Positions 59,428-64,000 of a stretch of DNA of 64,000 nucleotides are shown here, piece after piece (within the stretch, counting starts at the first letter, position 1; every line of letters starts with the position of its first letter). Position numbers and translations under genes: made by a program. The DNA lies in assembly GCF_042664895.1 (NCBI RefSeq), contig NZ_JBHTBQ010000019.1, forward strand, positions 176,240 to 240,239, written 5' to 3'. Source of the DNA: Iodobacter arcticus (GTDB lineage: Bacteria; Pseudomonadota; Gammaproteobacteria; Burkholderiales; Chitinibacteraceae). Under the pieces are notes generated by a model that was not told the origin of the DNA, did no database searches, and was given only the letters and a program-made list of their open reading frames with translations.

Positions 59428-61500
59428 ATGTCTAATCTTGTATCTCAAACACTGCTGATTGAAATTTTTACCGAAGAATTGCCACCCAAAGCACTGCCTA
59501 AATTAGGCGCAGTGTTTGCGAGTGGCATTTTTGATGAATTAGCTAAGCTAGGCTTTGTGGCTAAAGACGCCGAAGTAGAGTCGTTTGCTAGCCCGCGCCG
59601 CCTTGCGGTATCGATCGCCAATGTATTGGCTGTGCAGCCAGATCAAGCTATCGAGCGCCGTGGCCCAGCGGTTGCTTCTGGCTTAAAAGATGGCGTGCCA
59701 ACGCCTGCCCTTGCTGGCTTTGCCCGTAGCTGCGGTGTGGATGTAGCGCAATTGGCGCAAGGCTCGGATGGCAAGCAAGATGTCTATATCTTTTCCTCGG
59801 TTAAAACCGGCGAAGCGCTGACTAAAGTCTTGTCGGGCATTATTGCCGCCACGCTTAAAAAACTGCCCGCGCCAAAAATGATGCGTTGGGGTGACCGAGA
59901 CGGCCAATTTATTCGCCCTGTGCATGGCCTTGTGGTGCTGCACGGTAGCGATGTAGTGCCTGCGCAGTTTCTGCATTTAGAAGCGGGTCGCAGTACGCTG
60001 GGCCATCGTTTCTTGTCGAGTGGCGAAATTGAATTGGCTAATGCCGATGAATACGCAACACGCTTGTTTGACGATGGCTTTGTAGAGGCGAGCTTTGATG
60101 CACGCCGCGCGCTGATTGCCGATCAGCTAAAAAACGCCTGCACTGAGCTGAATGCACAGATTGCGCCATCGGATGGTTTGCTGGATGAAGTATCCGCACT
60201 GGTTGAATGGCCGGTGGTTTACACCGGTAATTTCGATGAGAAATTCCTAGATGTGCCGCAAGAATGCTTGATTTTATCGATGCAGCAGCATCAAAAATAC
60301 TTCCCGCTGCTCGATCAAAATGGCAAATTGCTGCCTAAATTCTTAGTGGTTTCTAATCTGGAAACGCCAGACCCTAGCCATATTATTCATGGCAACGAGC
60401 GCGTCTTGCGCGCGCGTCTTTCGGATGCCGAGTTCTTCTTTGAGCAAGATAAAAAGAAGAAGCTTGAATCCCGCGTGCCGCAACTCGCCAATGTGGTTTA
60501 TCACAATAAGATTGGTAGCCAGCTTGAGCGTGTAGAGCGCCTGCAAAAAATTGCCGGTGCCATTGCTGTGAAGTTGAATGCTAATGTGGCCGATTGCAAG
60601 CGTGCCGCTTATTTAGCCAAGGCCGATTTGGTGGCCGATATGGTGGGCGAATTCCCTGAGCTACAAGGCGTGATGGGCATGTATTACGCCCGTATCGATG
60701 GCGAAAACGAAACAGTAGCCAATGCGATTGAAGGCCATTACCACCCGCGTTTTGCAGGCGACACCCTGCCCGTTGGCGCGGTGGCGCAGGCGGTTTCGCT
60801 GGCGGATAAGCTGGAATCCATCGTCGGCATTTACGGCATTGGCTTGATCCCAACGGGTGACAAAGACCCATTTGCTTTACGCCGCGCCGCGCTTGGCGTA
60901 TTGCGTATGGTGTTAGATTTACCGCTAGATCTGAAAGAATTGCTCAGCATTACTGCGGAAGCTTTCCCTGCTGGTGTGGTTGCAGAGGGTACGGTTGAGG
61001 GCGTGTATGGCTTTATGCAAGATCGCTTGAAAAACTATCTGGCAACCGATTACCCAGCTGCCGATATCGATGCCGTCTTGGCCTTGAACCCAACGCTGCT
61101 TAACGAGATGGTGATTCGCCTGCAAGCCGTTGCGGTGTTTAAAGCCCTGCCAGAAGCGACTGCTCTGGCTGCGGCTAATAAGCGTATTCGTAATATTTTG
61201 AAAAAAGTCGAAGGCGATTTGCCTGATCTGAATGCGGCTTTGCTGAGCGATACGGCTGAAATTGCCCTGCATGCTGAGTTATTAAAGCTGCAACCTGTGG
61301 TGAGCAGCGCCTTGGCGAGCCAGGATTTTACCGGCGCACTAAAAGCACTGAGCGCTCTAAAAGAGCCAGTAGATGCGTTCTTTGATTCGGTGATGGTGAT
61401 GGCGGAAGACTTAGCAGTGCGTGGCAATCGCCAAGCCCTGCTCGCCGCCCTAGCCAGCCTGATGAACCGCGTGGCTGAGCTTTCTTTATTGGCTGAGTAA
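59428..61500 (+). CDS. glyS: Glycyl-tRNA synthetase beta subunit
   Basis: 690 residues. Begins TLLIEIFTEELPPKALPKLG, the GlyS signature; SPRRLAVSIANV, SMQQHQKYFPLLD, AYLAKADLVADMVGEFPELQ and GDKDPFALRRAALGVLR match. Carries tRNA binding, including the C-terminal anticodon domain; works with GlyQ. Confidence 0.97.
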   Translation: MSNLVSQTLLIEIFTEELPPKALPKLGAVFASGIFDELAKLGFVAKDAEVESFASPRRLAVSIANVLAVQPDQAIERRGPAVASGLKDGVPTPALAGFARSCGVDVAQLAQGSDGKQDVYIFSSVKTGEALTKVLSGIIAATLKKLPAPKMMRWGDRDGQFIRPVHGLVVLHGSDVVPAQFLHLEAGRSTLGHRFLSSGEIELANADEYATRLFDDGFVEASFDARRALIADQLKNACTELNAQIAPSDGLLDEVSALVEWPVVYTGNFDEKFLDVPQECLILSMQQHQKYFPLLDQNGKLLPKFLVVSNLETPDPSHIIHGNERVLRARLSDAEFFFEQDKKKKLESRVPQLANVVYHNKIGSQLERVERLQKIAGAIAVKLNANVADCKRAAYLAKADLVADMVGEFPELQGVMGMYYARIDGENETVANAIEGHYHPRFAGDTLPVGAVAQAVSLADKLESIVGIYGIGLIPTGDKDPFALRRAALGVLRMVLDLPLDLKELLSITAEAFPAGVVAEGTVEGVYGFMQDRLKNYLATDYPAADIDAVLALNPTLLNEMVIRLQAVAVFKALPEATALAAANKRIRNILKKVEGDLPDLNAALLSDTAEIALHAELLKLQPVVSSALASQDFTGALKALSALKEPVDAFFDSVMVMAEDLAVRGNRQALLAALASLMNRVAELSLLAE

Positions 61501-61507
61501 GAATAAT

Positions 61508-61532
61508 GTAGGGTGGGCATGCTTTTGTGCCC
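61508..61532. repeat. Short hairpin repeat GTGGGCAT..GTGCCC
   Basis: GGGTGGGCATGCTTTTGTGC then CC, after the glyS stop; a relative of the 9657 hairpin. Confidence 0.45.
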
Positions 61533-61577
61533 TATATGCATCAAGTTAGGCATTGATCATCAGGCATTGAGTCATTC

Positions 61578-61637
61578 GTAGGGCGGGTGAAACCCGCGTA
61601 TTTTTTGGCATCGCTCGCGGGTTTCACCCGCCCTACA
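61578..61637 (+). repeat. Family B repeat, full copy
   Basis: CGTAGGGCGGGTGAAACCCGC and inverted GCGGGTTTCACCCGCCCTAC, between glyS and gmhB; the arms are perfect for about 20 bp and could act as a terminator. Confidence 0.85.
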
Positions 61638-61725
61638 AAAGATACGCTGCATGTCATTGGCTTAACCTTGGTGCTTGTGCCCACCCTACAGATGCTTGGG
61701 TTTATACGAACACACGGAGTCGCGT

Positions 61726-62283
61726 ATGAAGTTATTGATTCTCGACCGCGACGGCGTAATCAATGAAGATAGCCCGGACTATATCAAGACGCCGGAAGAG
61801 TGGCAGCCGATTGCAGGTAGCTTAGAAGCCATCGGTGAGTTATCCCGTTCGGGTTGGACCATTGTGGTGGCGACCAATCAAAGCGCCATTGGCCGCAAGA
61901 TGATTGCGGTTGAGGCACTTAATCGTATCCATGCCAAGATGCACCGTGCCATTGCCGAGCAGGGTGGCCATGTGGATGCGGTGTTCTTTTGCCCTCATTC
62001 GCCCGAAGCAGGTTGCGTTTGCCGCAAGCCTAATCCCGGCATGATCTTAGATATTGCCAGCCGCTTTCATGTAGCTACTACGCAATTGGCGATGGTGGGT
62101 GATTCTCTTCGTGATTTGCAAGCTATTGCCGCTGTTGGTGGTAAGCCGGTGCTGGTTCGTACTGGTAATGGTCTTAAAACTGAACAGAAAGGCCTGTTGC
62201 CCGAGGGTACGCAGGTATTTGACGATTTGGCGGCATTTGCTGCGCATTTACTCGTCGTCAGTCCTACTGGATTGGCGGGGTAG
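61726..62283 (+). CDS. gmhB: D-glycero-beta-D-manno-heptose 1,7-bisphosphate 7-phosphatase
   Basis: 185 residues, HAD phosphatase that removes the C7 phosphate in LPS heptose precursor synthesis. HAD motif I is LILDRDGVINED; VVATNQSAIGR, the zinc-binding CPHSPEAGCVCRKP loop and AMVGDSLRDLQAI are intact. GGAG is about 7 nt before the ATG at 61726; the frame open upstream is leader. Confidence 0.94.
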   Translation: MKLLILDRDGVINEDSPDYIKTPEEWQPIAGSLEAIGELSRSGWTIVVATNQSAIGRKMIAVEALNRIHAKMHRAIAEQGGHVDAVFFCPHSPEAGCVCRKPNPGMILDIASRFHVATTQLAMVGDSLRDLQAIAAVGGKPVLVRTGNGLKTEQKGLLPEGTQVFDDLAAFAAHLLVVSPTGLAG

Positions 62284-62294
62284 AAATAGATGGA

Positions 62295-62370
62295 TTTTTT
62301 CGTTTAGCAAGACGTGAGGAAGCCGCATAGCAAGCTATGCGATGACGAACTTTGCTGCTAGGCGAAAAAA
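62295..62370. repeat. Long palindromic intergenic element
   Basis: TTTTTTCG (62295-62302) pairs with CGAAAAAA (62363-62370), TAGCA with TGCTA inside, and CGCATAG / CTATGCG form the tip around a CAAG loop-proximal region. The arms resemble a degraded long hairpin; on either strand it ends in a U-run, so it may also terminate. Confidence 0.6.
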
Positions 62371-62433
62371 GACACGATTTATACTCGCCTTATTCATCAG
62401 GACTAACTACTAGCACCAGAGGGTGAAGATTAA

Positions 62434-63168
62434 ATGATTTGGTTGCGCTCCATTCTGTATTGGCTGGCTGTTCCTGTAGTAACTCCCATTTTCTGTGTGA
62501 TTGCGATTTTGATTCTGCCGCTGCCTCCCGTGCTGCGCTATCGGATTATTCGTGGCTGGTCGTGGATTATGCTCAAATGGCTGAAATTCACCTGTGGCCT
62601 GACTTATCGCGTAGAAGGCGTTGAAAATCTGCCCGCAGCCCCTGCCGTTGTGATGTGCAAGCATCAATCGGCATGGGAAACGCTGGCCTTGCAGCATGTG
62701 TTTCCGCCGCAAGTTTGGGTGTTGAAAAAAGAACTGTTGAAGTTGCCGATTTTTGGTTGGGGCTTAGCCACTCTTTCGCCGATTGCCATCGATAGATCGA
62801 ACCGCGCCGAGGCGCAAAAACAGCTGATCGCTCAAGGTAAAGATCGCTTGGCTAAAGGCTTTTGGATTGTGATTTTCCCAGAAGGCACCCGCGTTCCATC
62901 AGGTGGCTACAAGCCTTATAAGCAGGGCGGCGCTCGTTTGGCGGTTGATTTAGAGGTACCGATTGTGCCCGTGGCGCTTAATTCAGGCGAGTTTTGGCCG
63001 AAAAATTCATTCTTAAAATGGCCGGGTGAAATCACCATGGTGATTGGTAAGCCTATCGAGCCAGCTGGCCGTAGCCCGCAAGAGCTAACGCAAGAAGTTG
63101 AAACGTGGATTGAAAATGAAATCCAGCGTTTTGGCGGTGTTGGCCCCTGTTACTCGCCTAAAAAATGA
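62434..63168 (+). CDS. plsC: 1-acyl-sn-glycerol-3-phosphate acyltransferase family
   Basis: 244 residues. Two N-terminal hydrophobic segments anchor it. The acyltransferase motif is CKHQSAWET (His-x4-Glu instead of the common His-x4-Asp), with FPEGTR and VPIVPVALNSGEFW. It acylates lysophosphatidic acid or a related lysophospholipid. GAGGGTGA lies upstream of ATG. It overlaps the next gene by 4 bp (ATGA). Confidence 0.88.
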   Translation: MIWLRSILYWLAVPVVTPIFCVIAILILPLPPVLRYRIIRGWSWIMLKWLKFTCGLTYRVEGVENLPAAPAVVMCKHQSAWETLALQHVFPPQVWVLKKELLKLPIFGWGLATLSPIAIDRSNRAEAQKQLIAQGKDRLAKGFWIVIFPEGTRVPSGGYKPYKQGGARLAVDLEVPIVPVALNSGEFWPKNSFLKWPGEITMVIGKPIEPAGRSPQELTQEVETWIENEIQRFGGVGPCYSPKK

Positions 63169-63839
63169 CCGCGCATTCCTTGCGTCTGGTTGATCGTGAG
63201 CTGCCTTATCAGTTGGAGCGCAGTAGCCGCCGGCGCTCGATTGGTTTAAAAATTACCGCCCATGGTTTAACCGTGATCCTGCCTGCCCGCGCGCCTTTAA
63301 AAGAAGCCGAGCGAGCTATCGAGAGCAAATTAAAGTGGATTCTGGCCAAGCTGGCTACGCCGATGATTGCTCCTACTGCCTTGGCGGTGGGCAGCAGCGT
63401 GCTTTGGCTGGGGCAGGCTAAATTTGTCCAGCGTTGCGCTGGCCGAACTCGGTTGGATGAAGAGGTGTTGTATGTGGCAGAACAAACGCCTTTACCCGCT
63501 ACGCTAACGCGCTTTTATCAGCGCAGCGCCAAGCCTTATTTCTTGCAAAGGCTGGCGTATTGGAGCGAGGGAATGGGCTTGCAGCCACGGCAGCTCTTCT
63601 TAAGCTCGGCCAAAGGCCGCTGGGGAAGTTGCACGGCTTTAGGTGATATTCGCCTGAACTGGCGCTTGATGCAGGCTCCGCCACAAGTGATCGATTATGT
63701 GGTGATTCATGAGCTGGCGCATTTGCAAGAGCTAAACCACTCCCCACGCTTCTGGGCCATCGTCGCCAGCGCCTGCCCGGATTGGAAAACCCATCGGCTC
63801 TGGCTAAAGCAAAACGGTGCAAAGCTGTTTGCTTGGTAG
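63165..63839 (+). CDS. YgjP-like M48-type metallopeptidase
   Basis: 224 residues. The C-terminal zinc motif is VVIHELAHLQELNHSPRFW (HExxH plus a downstream His), and KGRWGSCTALGDIRLNWRL is a signature of the YgjP/DUF45 family. N-terminal 130 residues are the usual beta-rich region. Substrate not known. Translationally coupled to plsC through the ATGA overlap. Confidence 0.88.
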   Translation: MTAHSLRLVDRELPYQLERSSRRRSIGLKITAHGLTVILPARAPLKEAERAIESKLKWILAKLATPMIAPTALAVGSSVLWLGQAKFVQRCAGRTRLDEEVLYVAEQTPLPATLTRFYQRSAKPYFLQRLAYWSEGMGLQPRQLFLSSAKGRWGSCTALGDIRLNWRLMQAPPQVIDYVVIHELAHLQELNHSPRFWAIVASACPDWKTHRLWLKQNGAKLFAW

Positions 63840-63988
63840 GGTGGGTAGAATCTTAATCAGAATCTCCTTGTTAAAAGTAAAAAAGATAAATTTACTATTT
63901 CCTGATTATGTCTCTTGCTCAGGAACCCTTGATTTAGCCATTCGCGCGGCGTAAAGTGAACGAACGTTCTATTTTGCGGAGGTGGATC

Positions 63989-64000
63989 ATGCCCATCAAT
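63989..64000 (+). CDS. Start of an unidentified gene, truncated by the window
   Basis: ATG at 63989 follows GGAGGTGG (63978-63985) at 3-8 nt, a strong SD, and reads MPIN before the edge. Upstream at about 63957-63970, GAACGAACGTTCT contains the palindrome GAACGTTC, a plausible operator. The product cannot be told. Confidence 0.6.

Noticed and set aside
1..64000. CRISPR array
   Set aside because: Interspersed repeats are not regularly spaced and lie singly between genes; no cas genes.
1..64000. tRNA, rRNA or known riboswitch
   Set aside because: No cloverleaf, rRNA or recognised riboswitch core seen by reading; a covariance scan would be decisive.

Overview
The window looks like a chromosomal segment of a violet-pigmented betaproteobacterium of the Neisseriales (Chromobacteriaceae), most plausibly Iodobacter. 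The main reason is a complete violacein operon (vioA-vioB-vioC-vioD-vioE) whose proteins are clearly colinear with those of Chromobacterium violaceum. This sits beside an arcDABC arginine deiminase operon, a putrescine/GABA locus and ordinary housekeeping genes (glyQ, glyS, gmhB, a PlsC-type acyltransferase). The genus is an inference from gene content; no rRNA or other taxonomic marker is present.

Layout. 1-5753 is accessory DNA: the tail of a RhuM-like gene, a broken gyrB 3' fragment, and a two-gene McrB/McrC-like system whose ATPase carries a long coiled coil. 5754-12510 holds an MFS transporter, a chemotaxis receptor, TrhO, a metallophosphoesterase, an hpaF-like isomerase and an MscS channel. 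12939-22197 is a polyamine/GABA region (gabD, gabT, spuC-like, puuA, a class-I amidotransferase, puuD, puuR). 22194-25360 holds a ThrH-like phosphatase, then a LysE-type exporter plus PF10014 2-oxoglutarate dioxygenase pair next to a divergent LysR regulator. 25590-31161 is arcDABC on the minus strand, with repeats inserted between its cistrons. 31162-32507 is an AT-rich gap with a decayed gene. 32508-39891 is the violacein operon, ending at a strong bidirectional terminator shared with a convergent MATE exporter.

41870-43961 is a small membrane protein (DUF6394 type) plus a TrkA-N ion channel. 44350-53711 holds yaaA, a DctS/DctR-like two-component pair with a duplicated junction, ldhA, an RRM protein, an NDUFA9-like protein and a soluble lytic transglycosylase. 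54042-57512 is an orphan hybrid histidine kinase. 58036-63839 holds glyQ, a lipoprotein gene, glyS, gmhB, a PlsC-type acyltransferase and a YgjP-like metallopeptidase. A new gene begins at 63989.

The most striking non-coding feature is the density of short interspersed repeats. At least five families recur between genes and some nest inside one another. Two copies look like insertions: 11073-11229 has 19-bp terminal inverted repeats and a 6-bp flanking duplication, and 57623-57796 has 18-bp inverted repeats and an 11-bp flanking duplication. These repeats supply spurious upstream ORF extensions and at least one stop codon (spuC). No CRISPR array, tRNA or rRNA gene was found.
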